Positions 36,504 to 48,811 of a stretch of DNA of 53,516 nt are shown here, one piece after another. Position 1 is the stretch's first letter, and the number at the start of each line of letters is the position of its first letter. A program made the translations under genes and the position numbers. This DNA comes from Acidiferrobacteraceae bacterium (GTDB lineage Bacteria; Pseudomonadota; Gammaproteobacteria; Arenicellales; UBA868): contig PBSU01000006.1 in assembly GCA_002726415.1 (NCBI GenBank), forward strand, positions 1 through 53,516, read 5' to 3'. The notes beneath the pieces are model-generated. The model was not told the DNA's origin and did no database searches. It saw only the letters and a list, made by a program, of their open reading frames with translations.

Positions 36504-36629
36504 CTGTACTCCTTGCCCATCCCTGGCGCTCGAACACTGCCGATACAACCGTTCCTGGCTTCAATTGGTAAACGCAACGGGTCGCGATTCTAACGCATGC
36601 CTCTGGTTGTGCTCTCCGACATTTTCGCG

Positions 36630-38666
<2,037 letters not shown>

Positions 38667-38707
38667 TCATTCACCATACTTTAGGGTTCCACCGGTTCTC
38701 AATCGAC

Positions 38708-39892
38708 TCAAAAAAGACGCCGGGCTTCATCAGACCCAGGCTCAATTCCATACCCCTTCATCGATGACTCAATCGACTGAATCTGTCGACGGATAGCCTC
38801 GAACTGGGCTGAGGAAAGCGCTGCTCCGTCCGGATCTACCAGGGAACCATTGAGCTCAGCAGATACATACTGCGCAACCGATCCCAGTTCGGCGAAAGTC
38901 CGTGCGGGTTGGGCGACGCGAGGCACGTTCATGAAAAGCGCCAGACCGCGCAATGTCCCCGATTCGAGGTCCTCATAACTGAAGCCACCGGGCTCAGAAC
39001 GGTTACCCAGGCTGAAGCGGCTGACCCCAGTTCGTGAGTCGAAGAAGTGGAAGATATCTCGCTCACCCAAACGCATCCCGGCACGCTCCATCACCCGGAC
39101 CACCTCAGGCCCGGAAAAGCCCGCCCCGGGTGGGGGTTCAATATTGATCACCGCCAGCAAATCGAACTCCCGACACAGATGTTCCAGCCGCACGGCCTGC
39201 GGTAGCGCCTCTTCAATGCTGGAATCAAATTGAAGGGATCGATCCAAGGCTTCTGCCAGGCTATAGGCTAGGTTATTAAATCGGGTCAGCTCTGATTCAT
39301 CCACAGCGCTGTCGCGATCGGCCATTTGCAGACTCACAATAAGGTCAGAAAATCTCTCATCAGCCTGTGCCGTGGCCAAATCCAGCCATGCGTTTCCCGG
39401 CTCGGTTCGACCATGGATCGAGCGCGGATGAGATAAATCTATTTCATGCTCACGGAAAATCGCCAAAGCAACGTCGCGCATGACCGGAGTCTTGCCTGCA
39501 ACACGGATCCAGTAATCGATCTTGACCGGCGCCCCCCCTATCTCAGTGCCCAATAACCGAACGGGCTCTTCAGAGCGCCGCGCCGAACCGGCCGTTGAGG
39601 TCTGACTCGCGGTGTCCGGGGGATCCATCTGTGGGGCGGACTCACCCACTGAAGCAAAATCCTGTGTTGCCACCAGCGACGGTTCGCGCTGACGCACTCG
39701 ATCAACCAGTCGGCCAGGGCGAAAAACTGCCCATGCTCGCGCTCCGCTGATGCGCCGCACCCAGGTCAAGGCGGCGCTGCGCAGCCGGGCAAACCAGGTT
39801 CGCACACCCTCGCGACCCTGCAGAAAAGAGATTCCTATTATCAAGGCCAGCGCCGCCAGGCCCAGCAGAACTAACGCCCACTGCAAAGTCAT
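38708..39892 (-). CDS. zipA: Cell division protein ZipA
   Basis: The 394-residue protein has an N-terminal membrane anchor (WALVLLGLAALALIIGIS), a charged and Pro/Ser-rich linker, and the C-terminal FtsZ-binding ZipA domain, recognisable in FSDLIVSLQMADRDSAV and GLALFMNVPRVAQP-type segments. ZipA tethers FtsZ to the inner membrane and is typical of gammaproteobacteria. Some homologs have a shorter linker; the N-terminal topology here is type Ib-like. Only 2 bp separate it from the smc stop, so the two are co-transcribed. Confidence 0.88.
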   Translation of the reverse strand: MTLQWALVLLGLAALALIIGISFLQGREGVRTWFARLRSAALTWVRRISGARAWAVFRPGRLVDRVRQREPSLVATQDFASVGESAPQMDPPDTASQTSTAGSARRSEEPVRLLGTEIGGAPVKIDYWIRVAGKTPVMRDVALAIFREHEIDLSHPRSIHGRTEPGNAWLDLATAQADERFSDLIVSLQMADRDSAVDESELTRFNNLAYSLAEALDRSLQFDSSIEEALPQAVRLEHLCREFDLLAVINIEPPPGAGFSGPEVVRVMERAGMRLGERDIFHFFDSRTGVSRFSLGNRSEPGGFSYEDLESGTLRGLALFMNVPRVAQPARTFAELGSVAQYVSAELNGSLVDPDGAALSSAQFEAIRRQIQSIESSMKGYGIEPGSDEARRLF

Positions 39893-39894
39893 GC

Positions 39895-42800
39895 CTACTG
39901 CGCCGCCATTCGCACTGCCTCATCGATATCAACCGAGACGATGGAACTCACGCCCGGCTCCCCCATAGTCACGCCAAGCAAAATATCAGTCGACTCCATG
40001 GTGATTTTGTTATGAGTGATCACCACCAACTGGGAAACCTCGGACAAGGTACGGAGTGTCTCGCAATAACGCTCCACATTGCGATCATCCAAAGGGGCAT
40101 CGACTTCGTCGAGAATGCAAAAAGGCGCCGGGTTCAAGCGGAATAGCGCAAACAGCAGTGCGACGGCGGTTAAGGCCTTTTCCCCCCCGGAAAGCAGATG
40201 GATCGTGCTGTTTCGCTTACCCGGCGGTCGGGCCATCACGGTGACCCCTGCTGCCAGAAGGTCATCCTCCGTCAGTTTCAACACCGCGTTCCCACCGCCA
40301 AACATTCGGGGGAAAAACTCGGCAAAACCCTCGTTCAGGGCATCAAAGGTCGCCCTGAAACGCTCTCGGGTCTCCCGGTCTATCTTCCGAATCACCCCGG
40401 CCAGCGTGTCAAGCGCTTCGATCAGGTCTGCGTGCTGTGCATCCAGGTATTCCTTGCGCTGGGCCTGCTCCTCATATTCTTCTATCGCAACCAGATTGAC
40501 CGGCCCAATATTGACAATTTTCTGTGCCAGTTGCTCAGATTGCGTGCGCCACGCATCCTCGGTCGCCTCCTCTGGCAGGTCGAGCAGAATTTCCTCCAAC
40601 ACATGATTTTCCGCATCAATCTGCTCTAACAAAGTCTCTGATCGCACCGACAACTCCTGTGCTTTGAGTCGCTCGGCTTCAAGCGCATCACGCGCAGTAG
40701 CTACCTCCTGTTCGCATTCCGACAGCCCGCCATGCAGTTCCCGGATTTGCTCTTCTAACGCTGCGTGCGCGTTACGGGTCTCGGCCAACTTGCTTTCCGC
40801 CTCCGCGCGTTGCTCAAGCAGAATCTGTAGTCGGCTGTTTAGGGCCAGACCCGGGTCATCGCCCTTCTCCAACTGCACCTTGAGTTCCTGGTGACGGGCA
40901 TGCATGCGCTCGCTCTGCACCTGCAAGCGGTTGAGACTGGATTTAATAGATTCCAGTGATGCCTGGCTATGTTGTAACGCCAACTCGGTGTCGTGACGAG
41001 TCTCCTGGGCTGCTTGCGCTCCACTGCGTGACTGGGTGAGCGCATTGCTTAGCGCCTCTTTTTCACCGAGTAACGCGGTACGTCTTTGTTCCAGCACTCC
41101 CGTTTCATCCTCGGCAATGGCAAAGTGGCGGCGCGCTTCGTCCAACGCCATGCCGGTGCCGGTCAGTTCTGTCATGATCTCACCGGTTTCGACGGCCATC
41201 TGCTGACGACGGGCCTCGATCTGGGCGAACCGTGCTTGCCGATCCGACAAAGTCTGTCGCACCGTGGCCAGATATTCCAGTGCATCGTTGAGCACCCTCT
41301 GGCCGGATTCTTGCTCCTCTTCAAAACCACGTAGCGCGGCCCGCAAGCTTTCCAGTTCCCGTTCGTGCTCTTCGACATCTGCCACCAGCGCCTGAACATC
41401 TCTTTGCAGGCGGGTGATCTCCTCCTCTCGCTCCAGTAAACCGTCGCGGCCCCCGTGGCCTCGCGGAGCACGGGCCCAGTTTCTTCCCACGACTACCCCG
41501 CTTCGAGTGACCACACATTCACCGGCCGCCAGCGCCGGGCGCCGCGCCATTGCCTCTTGAAGATCCTCGGCCAGATACACACCTGCAAGCAAGGACCCCA
41601 GATCATAACGCCCACATTGCAGCTGTGAGAGCAAAGTCTCCCCTTCAGCAGCATCGCTGGGTGCGCCGGATTCCACCAGAAAAATGTCCTGTCGAGGCAA
41701 TTCCGCTTCATCAGCTAGAGCGCCAGCAAGATCACCTACGCCCAGCCCAGCCAGTCGGGTCCCCAGGACAGCGTCCGCGGCTCGTTCCCAGCCATGTGCC
41801 ACCCGGATTTCGCCAGCAAGCACAGGCGCGTGCGCCAAACCACGGTGCTCAAGCCAGTCGGCGTAATCCTGATCACGACCCAACGACGCTTCCTGAAGCT
41901 CCTGAAGGGACTCCAAGCGGCTGCGCGCCGCATGCATATGCTGGCGTTTTTCATCTACTGCATTAACTTGGAATTCGATCTTTTCGCGTAACTGACCAAT
42001 CTGCGTCGCCACACGTTCGCTTCGGGCTTCCGCTTCCCGAGTCTCCTGTTCGCCACGCTGTGCAGTGCTTCGCGCAGTATCGATCTCTAATGCTTCTTCT
42101 TCCGCCAGCAGTGCCGCCAGCTCCTCGTCCAGCCTCGCCAGGCGTTGTTGCGCTTTGAGATCGCTCGCCTCTAGCTGCTCAATTCGTGAGCGCTGTACTT
42201 CCTGGTCCTTGATCGGAGTGGTCACTGCATGGGAAAACTCATTCCAACGCTCCTGCCAGTCTTCAAAATGCTGCTCACACTGTACTTGGTGGGCAACGGC
42301 GGCCGCCTGCACGGTTGTGTTGTCCTCGCGCACTGCTTGAGATTGTGCGACCTCCGCTTCGAGCTCCCTGATACGCAGGTGGTCCTGTTGGTGTTGAGTC
42401 CCAAGTTCAGCCAGGGTCACTTCGAGGCGCTCAAACTCTGCGCGCTGTTGCTCGCCAGTCTCGCGTGCATGCTCTATCGCCTGCTCAACCGATGCAACAT
42501 CGGCACCGACTGCATAAAATGCGGCCTGCAGGTCACTGAGTTTCTGCTGCGAGGCAAGCTCGTTCGCTCGGACCCCCTCGATTCGGCTTTCAAGCCCTCG
42601 CTGTTGCACCAGATGAGACTCGACCTCAGTCTGCGCCCTGGCGGTCTGCGTTGCCTGCGCCTTAACCTGTACTTGCAACGCCAGGTGACGTAAACCCAGC
42701 AGCTGCCCATTGATCGTACGCTCTTCATTTTTGAGTTTCTGATAGCGCCGAGCAGCCTGTGACTGGCGTTGCAGTCGGCGCAACTGCGAATCCAACTCCT

Positions 42801-43395
42801 TGCGGATATCTTCTACCCGGCTGAGATTGTCTCGGGTATGGCGAATTCGAGTTTCGGTTTCGCGACGACGATCTTTGTAATGCGAAATGCCGGCTGCTTC
42901 CTCGACAAACGCGCGCAGATCCTCGGGGCGCGCTTCGACAATGCGACTGACCATGCCCTGTTCAATGATTGAGTAGGAGCGGTGTCCTAATCCGGTTCCA
43001 CGGAACAAGTCCGTAATATCCCGCCGACGACACCGGGACTTGTTCAGTAGGTATTCCGAGGCGCCATCACGCGACAACGTACGCTTTACCGATATCTCAC
43101 TGAATCGGGCATAAACCTGCGCACTCTTACCATCCGTATTGTCAAAGACCAACTCAACCGATGCCTTGCCAACAGGCTTGCGAGCCTCGGATCCGTTGAA
43201 AATCACATCGGTCATACTGTCCCCGCGCAACTTACGAGCCGAACTTTCTCCCATTACCCAGCGGACTGCGTCGATCACATTGGATTTTCCGCAACCATTG
43301 GGTCCGATAATCCCGGTGAGATCAGCAGGAATAGTGATGACGGTAGGATCCACAAAGGATTTGAAACCGGAAACATGTATTTTTTTCAGGCGCAT
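39895..43395 (-). CDS. smc: Chromosome segregation protein SMC
   Basis: The 1166-residue ATPase organises and segregates the chromosome. Walker A (GPNGCGKS) lies at residues 31-38, long coiled-coil arms flank a hinge, and the C-terminal head carries the signature LLSGGEKALTAVALLFALFR and Walker B FCILDEVDAPLDD. ATG at 43395 gives the conserved MRLKKIHVSGFKSF start; the open frame upstream to 43443 has no homology. The gene begins the smc-zipA-ligA cluster. A terminator-like stem lies just upstream at 43450-43480. Confidence 0.97.
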   Translation of the reverse strand: MRLKKIHVSGFKSFVDPTVITIPADLTGIIGPNGCGKSNVIDAVRWVMGESSARKLRGDSMTDVIFNGSEARKPVGKASVELVFDNTDGKSAQVYARFSEISVKRTLSRDGASEYLLNKSRCRRRDITDLFRGTGLGHRSYSIIEQGMVSRIVEARPEDLRAFVEEAAGISHYKDRRRETETRIRHTRDNLSRVEDIRKELDSQLRRLQRQSQAARRYQKLKNEERTINGQLLGLRHLALQVQVKAQATQTARAQTEVESHLVQQRGLESRIEGVRANELASQQKLSDLQAAFYAVGADVASVEQAIEHARETGEQQRAEFERLEVTLAELGTQHQQDHLRIRELEAEVAQSQAVREDNTTVQAAAVAHQVQCEQHFEDWQERWNEFSHAVTTPIKDQEVQRSRIEQLEASDLKAQQRLARLDEELAALLAEEEALEIDTARSTAQRGEQETREAEARSERVATQIGQLREKIEFQVNAVDEKRQHMHAARSRLESLQELQEASLGRDQDYADWLEHRGLAHAPVLAGEIRVAHGWERAADAVLGTRLAGLGVGDLAGALADEAELPRQDIFLVESGAPSDAAEGETLLSQLQCGRYDLGSLLAGVYLAEDLQEAMARRPALAAGECVVTRSGVVVGRNWARAPRGHGGRDGLLEREEEITRLQRDVQALVADVEEHERELESLRAALRGFEEEQESGQRVLNDALEYLATVRQTLSDRQARFAQIEARRQQMAVETGEIMTELTGTGMALDEARRHFAIAEDETGVLEQRRTALLGEKEALSNALTQSRSGAQAAQETRHDTELALQHSQASLESIKSSLNRLQVQSERMHARHQELKVQLEKGDDPGLALNSRLQILLEQRAEAESKLAETRNAHAALEEQIRELHGGLSECEQEVATARDALEAERLKAQELSVRSETLLEQIDAENHVLEEILLDLPEEATEDAWRTQSEQLAQKIVNIGPVNLVAIEEYEEQAQRKEYLDAQHADLIEALDTLAGVIRKIDRETRERFRATFDALNEGFAEFFPRMFGGGNAVLKLTEDDLLAAGVTVMARPPGKRNSTIHLLSGGEKALTAVALLFALFRLNPAPFCILDEVDAPLDDRNVERYCETLRTLSEVSQLVVITHNKITMESTDILLGVTMGEPGVSSIVSVDIDEAVRMAAQ

Positions 43396-43449
43396 CAGGT
43401 CGTTCTGGCAAATGACCCAGGCCAAGTGAAGACAGGCAGGCAATGGCCG

Positions 43450-43480
43450 AAAAAAGGCCTGCCATGCAGATCAATAGGCC
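43450..43480 (-). terminator. Possible terminator between the GST relic and smc
   Basis: On the minus strand GGCCT and AGGCC pair around a 15-nt loop, followed by six T. The stem is short (5 bp), so the call is weak. It lies just where the relic's reading frame would end. Confidence 0.35.
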
Positions 43481-44032
43481 GCGTGCGGGGTCGTGGGAAA
43501 TGAATAATTGAACGCATCAAACTGAGCACCAATTATATCGAAACTCAACCCCAACCGGACCTTAAATCACTCCGATGGCCAAACCCTTGTCGAGCACGAA
43601 GCCATGGCATTCCAGCCAGTCCGGGCCCCGGCGTATTGACGTGGCCTGCCGACCGCACCATTGGGACCAGCAGTACTCGGTGGGCCAGCGCCACTCCTCG
43701 AGTAGCCACAGCATGGCCGCATCCCTGATTAAATCCGCCAGCGACCCCCGCCTGAGCGCATCTCAGCACACGGCCTTACCCAAAGGCAAGATCTGCTCGG
43801 TATCTTGCAAGTGATTCAGATACTCACAAATCAGCGGAGAATCAAAGATTTCCAGCCCATTCTCAGCGATCAGTGCCAGCACTTTGCCCAGGGGACTGAC
43901 CACCCCGAGACCACTCTGGGAATCTCAGGGATCGGTCATGATTCGCTCAACTCGGCTCAAAAGGCCGGTTTCAATCGACATTACGCTCACTTTAGGGGTA
44001 TAGGGGGAAAGCGGTGCATATCGAAGTTTCAT
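43471..44032 (-). pseudogene. Decayed glutathione S-transferase gene
   Basis: Reading minus from ATG 44032 gives a single frame of 156 codons that matches soluble bacterial GSTs: MKLRYAPLSPYTPKV, SIETGLLSRVERI, SPLGKVLALIAENGL, FDSPLICEYLN, DALRRGSLADLIRDAA and a partial RRGPDWLE. Two in-frame TGA codons interrupt it at codons 36 (43927-43925) and 90 (43765-43763). Both sit where homologs usually have Trp (the NPW and RW positions), so TGG to TGA changes are the simple explanation. TAA follows at codon 157, then a deletion or frameshift leads to a C-terminal-like FDAFN...TTPHA end. The gene is therefore dead. Confidence 0.78.
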
Positions 44033-44158
44033 GATCTGCAACTATTCTTTAACTTAGATGGGCCCATAGTATTGCGGGAAACACGCGAACCTGTTAGATT
44101 GCCGCGCTTTTCCGGAATCTGGGCCTGGGCATTCCAGGCTGTGGTCAAGTGAAAACCA
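44033..44158. other. Intergenic region upstream of dksA
   Basis: About 126 bp with no open frame of note. It must hold the dksA promoter, but I see no confident -35/-10 pair. The sequence before the dksA ATG lacks a strong Shine-Dalgarno. Confidence 0.4.
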
Positions 44159-44599
44159 ATGGCGGCGACCAAGAAAAAAGCTAGCGAAGAACTGATCCAC
44201 GGGATCAAACCTCACCACCCCAAACGGGGGGAACCCTATATGGGCGACGTTCAGGAAGCGCATTTTCGCGAGATCCTCAACGCCTGGAAGAACGAACTGA
44301 TCGACGACACGGAACGCACCGTGATGGTCATGCAGGATGAAACCATAAACCTGCCCGACCCCAATGATCGTGCGACACAGGAGACGGACCGCTCACTGGA
44401 ACTGCGAACCCGCGATCGCGAGCGCAAGCTTGTTAAGAAAATTAACGAATCTCTGGCGAATCTGGACACGGAAGATTATGGATTCTGTGAAGAATGCGGG
44501 GTTGAAATTGGCATCAAACGCCTCGAAGCCCGCCCGACCGCAACCCTGTGTATCGACTGCAAGTCCCTCAGTGAGATTCGGGAGAAGCAAAACGCCTGA
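44159..44599 (+). CDS. dksA: RNA polymerase-binding transcription factor DksA
   Basis: The 146-residue protein potentiates ppGpp control of rRNA, tRNA and amino acid promoters by entering the RNA polymerase secondary channel. A coiled coil carries the acidic tip DPNDRATQETDR, and the zinc finger has Cys110, Cys113, Cys131 and Cys134 (CEECG and CIDC). Length and the helix after the finger fit DksA rather than the shorter TraR. A clear intrinsic terminator follows. Confidence 0.96.
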   Translation: MAATKKKASEELIHGIKPHHPKRGEPYMGDVQEAHFREILNAWKNELIDDTERTVMVMQDETINLPDPNDRATQETDRSLELRTRDRERKLVKKINESLANLDTEDYGFCEECGVEIGIKRLEARPTATLCIDCKSLSEIREKQNA

Positions 44600-44625
44600 T
44601 CCCCCATCGCCGATACCCACCGAAG

Positions 44626-44649
44626 ACCGCGCTTTGGCGCGGTTTTTTG
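44626..44649 (+). terminator. Rho-independent terminator after dksA
   Basis: ACCGCGC and GCGCGGT pair over a TTTG loop, followed by a T-run ending near 44649. It ends dksA before the dihydroorotase gene. Confidence 0.88.
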
Positions 44650-44718
44650 TTGCCGGCACTGACCCGGAGCCCATCCGAAGGTACACTACAACTGATACGC
44701 TTGGACTCACTCAACCTC

Positions 44719-46041
44719 ATGTACGATCTCGTCATCTGTAATGCCGCCATTGCCCACCCTGACGGTACCACCCATACCGGCGATATCGCCTGTCAGAATG
44801 GGCGGATAGCAAAGATCGATAACCTGATCAGCGCGCCAAGCCACGAGCACATTGACGCGGCAGGCCAATTACTGATCCCCGGCGTGATTGATCCTCAAGT
44901 TCATTTTCGTGAGCCCGGGGCCACAGATAAGGAAGATCTCGAATCGGGATCACGGGCCGCAGTGCGCGGGGGCGTGACCAGTTTTCTGGAAATGCCCAAC
45001 TGCAACCCCCCTACTACTGATCAACAACAACTGGACTGGAAATTGGCCCGCGCTGCCGCGACCAGCACAGCTAATTTCGGGTTTTTCATTGGCGCCACAA
45101 GCGACAACCTAGAAGCCCTTAACAGCGTCAATCCCGCCTGTGGTATCAAAATTTTTATGGGCTCCAGTACGGGTAACCTGCTGGTAGATGAGCAAGAAGC
45201 GCTCGATCGTATTTTTGGCGATGGCCAGCGCCTGATTGCCGTACACGCAGAGGATGAGACGCGCATCCAGGCGCGGACACGGGCCATGTTGGCCCAGGAA
45301 GAAACCACAGATTACGGTTTGCATTCGCAGATACGGGACCCACAAACAGCGCTCATTGCGACAGAACGGGCGCTGGCCTTATCCGAAAAGTATGGTCGCC
45401 GACTGCATATTCTGCACCTTTCCACTTCTGAGGAGGTCGCGCGGCTACGTCGACACAAGCCCGAGCAGGTAACCTGCGAAGTGATTCCTAACCACCTATT
45501 TCTCGATACGGATGATTACGGGAAACTTGGCTCTCGCGCCCAGATGAATCCACCCATCCGCAGCCCGGATAACGCCACAGATCTATGGCGTGGCCTGCAT
45601 CAGGGTGTGATCGACATCATTGCAACGGATCATGCCCCGCATACGCTGGAAGAAAAGACCCAACCCTATCCCAAGTCACCCTCTGGTATGCCGGGGGTTG
45701 AGACCTCATTACCCTTGATGCTGACAGCCATGCAGGCAGGACAATGCACGCTGGCCGAGGTACAGCAGTGGATGTGCTCCGGACCGGCGCGCGTATATGG
45801 GATCAAAAATAAGGGGCACCTTGCTGAAGATTTCGATGCAGATCTGACACTAGTGGATATCAAAACGACCCGGCCGGTTCGCGATGAAGAAGTATTCAGC
45901 CGTGCAGGCTGGAGCCCCTACGCCGGTCGTGAACTCACTGGCTGGCCCAGTTACACGATCGTCGGTGGTCAGGTGGTTTTTGACAACGGTCGTATCCGGC
46001 CAGGCGTGTTTGGCAAAGCCCTGGAGTTCCAGGCACCCTAG
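44719..46041 (+). CDS. pyrC: Class I dihydroorotase (pyrC-like)
   Basis: The 440-residue amidohydrolase would cyclise carbamoyl aspartate to dihydroorotate in pyrimidine synthesis. Visible: LIPGVIDPQVHFREPGATDK, EMPNCNPPTT, VHAEDE, LHILHLST, IPNHLFLD, and DHAPHTLEEK with the catalytic Asp. The first metal His of the usual HVHFRE is Gln here (PQVHFRE), a change I associate with one class I subfamily rather than decay. ATG at 44719 is chosen because homology starts at YDLVICNA; the frame is open to 44647. Allantoinase or hydantoinase activity is less likely. Confidence 0.85.
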   Translation: MYDLVICNAAIAHPDGTTHTGDIACQNGRIAKIDNLISAPSHEHIDAAGQLLIPGVIDPQVHFREPGATDKEDLESGSRAAVRGGVTSFLEMPNCNPPTTDQQQLDWKLARAAATSTANFGFFIGATSDNLEALNSVNPACGIKIFMGSSTGNLLVDEQEALDRIFGDGQRLIAVHAEDETRIQARTRAMLAQEETTDYGLHSQIRDPQTALIATERALALSEKYGRRLHILHLSTSEEVARLRRHKPEQVTCEVIPNHLFLDTDDYGKLGSRAQMNPPIRSPDNATDLWRGLHQGVIDIIATDHAPHTLEEKTQPYPKSPSGMPGVETSLPLMLTAMQAGQCTLAEVQQWMCSGPARVYGIKNKGHLAEDFDADLTLVDIKTTRPVRDEEVFSRAGWSPYAGRELTGWPSYTIVGGQVVFDNGRIRPGVFGKALEFQAP

Positions 46042-46097
46042 GCAATCTGGCAAAACCGCGGATACAGCGGGAGACCGCCCTCCGATTACCCGGGGGC

Positions 46098-46718
46098 TCA
46101 GAGGTTTTCTGTCGGATTTTGATGCAGGGTGCGTCGATCACTGAAAGCCTGGGCAAGCGTATTGGCATCCATGTACTCGAGCTCACCCCCTGCGGGGACC
46201 CCGCGTGCAAGCCGGCTAACGGTCAGGGGTTGGGTTTCCAGCAGGTCGCACAGATAATCCGCCGTGGCTTGCCCTTCTACTGTGAGATTAGTGCCGAGAA
46301 TCACCTCGCGAACCGACTGCTGTGACACCACCTGAAGAAGGCGTTCGACCCCAAGCTGATCCGGGCCAATGCCATCGAGCGGCGAGAGGTGCCCCATCAG
46401 CACAAAATAGTAACCCGTGTAGGCTCCTGCCTGTTCGATGGTATCCAGATCTGCAGGAGTTTCCACCACGCATAGTAAAGCTTCGTCACGTTTTCCCGAC
46501 TCGCAGATACCACACAACGCCTGCTCACTAAAATTGTTGCAGCGCTGGCAATGATTCACACCCGCAACGGCTGCTTTGAGCGCATCTGCCAAAAGCTGGC
46601 CCCCCTCCCGGTCGCGTTCGAGGAGATGAAAGGCCATTCGCTGCGCGGTTCTCGGCCCGACCCCGGGCAGCCTTCGAAGCGCCTGCTTAAGCTGATCTAT
46701 TGCGTGACCGTCAGCCAT
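46098..46718 (-). CDS. recR: Recombination protein RecR
   Basis: The 206-residue protein works with RecF and RecO to load RecA at gaps. It has an N-terminal helix-hairpin-helix ([20 protein letters not shown]), a Cys zinc finger (CQRCNNFSE with CGICE), and a Toprim domain ([32 protein letters not shown]). Start overlaps the ybaB stop by 8 bp, in the conserved dnaX-ybaB-recR operon. Confidence 0.96.
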   Translation of the reverse strand: MADGHAIDQLKQALRRLPGVGPRTAQRMAFHLLERDREGGQLLADALKAAVAGVNHCQRCNNFSEQALCGICESGKRDEALLCVVETPADLDTIEQAGAYTGYYFVLMGHLSPLDGIGPDQLGVERLLQVVSQQSVREVILGTNLTVEGQATADYLCDLLETQPLTVSRLARGVPAGGELEYMDANTLAQAFSDRRTLHQNPTENL

Positions 46719-47040
46719 TGAGGCCCGGTATATTCAAGCCCGGGATGTTCATCCCCGCAGCCAAACCACCCATTTTTTCCTGGGTCGCCTTCTCGACCCG
46801 GCGAACCGCGTCATTCACCGCAGCTGCAATAAGGTCCTCCAATACTTCTTTATCATCCGCCAATAAACCCTCATCGATCTGCACCCGACGTACGTCATGC
46901 CGACATGTCATCACTACCTCCACCATGCCGCCTCCCGCCGCACCAGTCACTTCCATGCCGGCCAGTGTCTCCTGGGCGTCTTTGAGTTTATCCTGCATCT
47001 CCTGAGCCTGCTTCATGATATTGCCCAAGGGTCCTTTCAT
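46711..47040 (-). CDS. ybaB: Nucleoid-associated protein YbaB/EbfC
   Basis: The 109-residue DNA-binding dimer has the family features [19 protein letters not shown], a short beta section with [19 protein letters not shown], and [18 protein letters not shown] Met/Gly-rich tail follows. The start overlaps dnaX by ATGA, so expression is coupled. The usual role is nucleoid structure and gene regulation. Confidence 0.95.
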   Translation of the reverse strand: MKGPLGNIMKQAQEMQDKLKDAQETLAGMEVTGAAGGGMVEVVMTCRHDVRRVQIDEGLLADDKEVLEDLIAAAVNDAVRRVEKATQEKMGGLAAGMNIPGLNIPGLNG

Positions 47041-48740
47041 TCGCTATTCCTCTGTTGCTTGCCGGGGCGTACTGATTCTGGGACTGCCGTCGCATCAAAA
47101 CGTGCCATGATGTCCTTGACCATAGGATCATCCATTAAGGTCTTGTAGGCACGCTCTTTCTCTTCTTCCTCACGCCGCGACTGGTTCTGCGCTGGGGTTT
47201 CTGGGGCTTGTTCACCGGCTTCGATCATCCGCAGGCTGACCGAGATACCACTGAATTGTGTTAAGGCTTTTTCTAATGCATTCTGGCGAGACTTGCTGTG
47301 CAATCGGGCCAGGCTCGGGGTAAGCGAAACAGTCAATATTCCCCGGGCGCTGTCGTAAGTCTGGGGGGCCAGATTCATCGCAAATTCACGACTCACCCCC
47401 TTGAGCCCGGCATCTTGGACAAACTGAGCCCAGGTATCGGGATCGGCCAGGTCATGAACGGGTTCTTTCGCCCCTTCGTTGGCCGGTGTCGAGGGTGCCT
47501 CGACTCGCGTGGCGGGTTCCGTTGAATCAGGAGGCGCAACCGCTCGGTCCAACCCAGCCGGCGCAGCCGTTTTCGACTCCGCTTTCTTGCGTGTGGGGGC
47601 ATCCGCCGCCGCCTTTGTCTTTGGTTTGGCACTGCCCGATACCGGTGCGGCATTTTCGGCCGGTCGAAACGTTAACATGCGTAGCAAGGTCATTTCGAAT
47701 CCCGATGCCGGGTCCGGTGCCAGGGGAAGATCACGTTTTCCGTGCAAGCCAATCTGATAGTACAACTGGACGTCTTCTTTACTCATGTCCTGGGCCAGTT
47801 GCTTCACCAGATCAGAATCCCCCTGCTTTGCCGCTACCGCCTTCGGCAACACCTGATAGAGAGATACATCATGCAAAACCAACAACAGATCATCAAGCGC
47901 GCCCATGTAGTCAATCGACCGCATCGCCATCTGCGCTACCGTATCAAGCAGCGTAGCGCCCTCTCCTGAGGCCAAGGCGCGCAGTAGTGTGTCGACATGC
48001 TGATGCTCAATCATGCCAAGCATATCCCGAACATCACTGCCAGTAACAGCTCCATTGCCAAAGGCGATGCCTTGGTCCAGCAGGCTTAAACCATCCCGCA
48101 TGCTGCCAGCAGCCGCTCGGGCCAGGGTCGATAATCCAGACTCGTCGAACGTCAACCCCTCCGCCGAGATAATTTTTTCCAGTTGCCCCGCTATTTCTTC
48201 GGGCCGAAGCACCCGCAGATTGAACTGCAGGCAACGTGACAGGATCGTCGCTGGCAGTTTCTGTGGATCGGTGGTGGCCAACAGAAATTTGACGTGAGGC
48301 GGGGGCTCTTCGAGTGTCTTAAGTAATGCGTTAAAGCTATGTCCCGAGAGCATATGCACCTCATCGATCAGGTAGACCTTGCAACGGCCCTGGGTGGGTG
48401 CATATTGAACGTTATCCAGAATCTCACGGGTATCATCTACACGGGTACGTGAGGCGGCATCAATTTCAATTAAGTCGATAAACCGGCCTTCATCTACACC
48501 TACACAGGTAACGCACGAACCACAGGGCTCGGCGCACGGTCCCTGGTCGCAATTGAGCGCCTTCGCCAACAATCTTGCCAGGGTCGTCTTGCCAACGCCC
48601 CGCGTACCGGTGAAAAGAAAGGCGTGGTGTACTCGGTTTTGCTCCAAGGCCGTTGTCAATGCGCTCACGACGTGCGATTGACCTACTACATCGGCAAAAT
48701 ACCGTGGTCGCCACTTGCGCGCGAGTGCCTGGTAGCTCAT
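47037..48740 (-). CDS. dnaX: DNA polymerase III subunits gamma and tau
   Basis: The 567-residue clamp-loader ATPase has Walker A GTRGVGKT at 45-52, a four-Cys zinc module ([16 protein letters not shown]), the DEVHML Walker B and SRC motif in ILSRCLQF. A Pro/Ala/Lys-rich linker (about 370-430) precedes a C-terminal tau domain. No classical A AAA AAG slip site is evident, so the shorter gamma form may not be made by that mechanism. It heads the dnaX-ybaB-recR operon and lies just after ffs. Confidence 0.96.
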   Translation of the reverse strand: MSYQALARKWRPRYFADVVGQSHVVSALTTALEQNRVHHAFLFTGTRGVGKTTLARLLAKALNCDQGPCAEPCGSCVTCVGVDEGRFIDLIEIDAASRTRVDDTREILDNVQYAPTQGRCKVYLIDEVHMLSGHSFNALLKTLEEPPPHVKFLLATTDPQKLPATILSRCLQFNLRVLRPEEIAGQLEKIISAEGLTFDESGLSTLARAAAGSMRDGLSLLDQGIAFGNGAVTGSDVRDMLGMIEHQHVDTLLRALASGEGATLLDTVAQMAMRSIDYMGALDDLLLVLHDVSLYQVLPKAVAAKQGDSDLVKQLAQDMSKEDVQLYYQIGLHGKRDLPLAPDPASGFEMTLLRMLTFRPAENAAPVSGSAKPKTKAAADAPTRKKAESKTAAPAGLDRAVAPPDSTEPATRVEAPSTPANEGAKEPVHDLADPDTWAQFVQDAGLKGVSREFAMNLAPQTYDSARGILTVSLTPSLARLHSKSRQNALEKALTQFSGISVSLRMIEAGEQAPETPAQNQSRREEEEKERAYKTLMDDPMVKDIMARFDATAVPESVRPGKQQRNSE

Positions 48741-48811
48741 GGATTCCTGACTGAAGATAAGTAAACCATCGCGGTCCTCAGCATAGACTGCCGACTACGT
48801 GTGGTACTGGA

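Noticed and set aside
43435-43463. Inverted repeat GGCAGGC/GCCTGCC near smc
   Set aside because: A 7-bp stem with a 15-nt loop and no following T-run; it overlaps the weaker terminator-like stem listed and adds nothing.
43763-43927. TGA codons in the GST relic read as selenocysteine or Trp
   Set aside because: No selenocysteine hairpin was seen, FdsA has Cys at the position where Sec occurs, and the other genes end normally at stops and use TGG for Trp. A TAA and a frameshift follow in the same relic, so loss of function is simpler.
47037-48740. Programmed frameshift in dnaX
   Set aside because: No A AAA AAG-type slip site with a downstream stem was visible. The full-length tau-like protein is intact.
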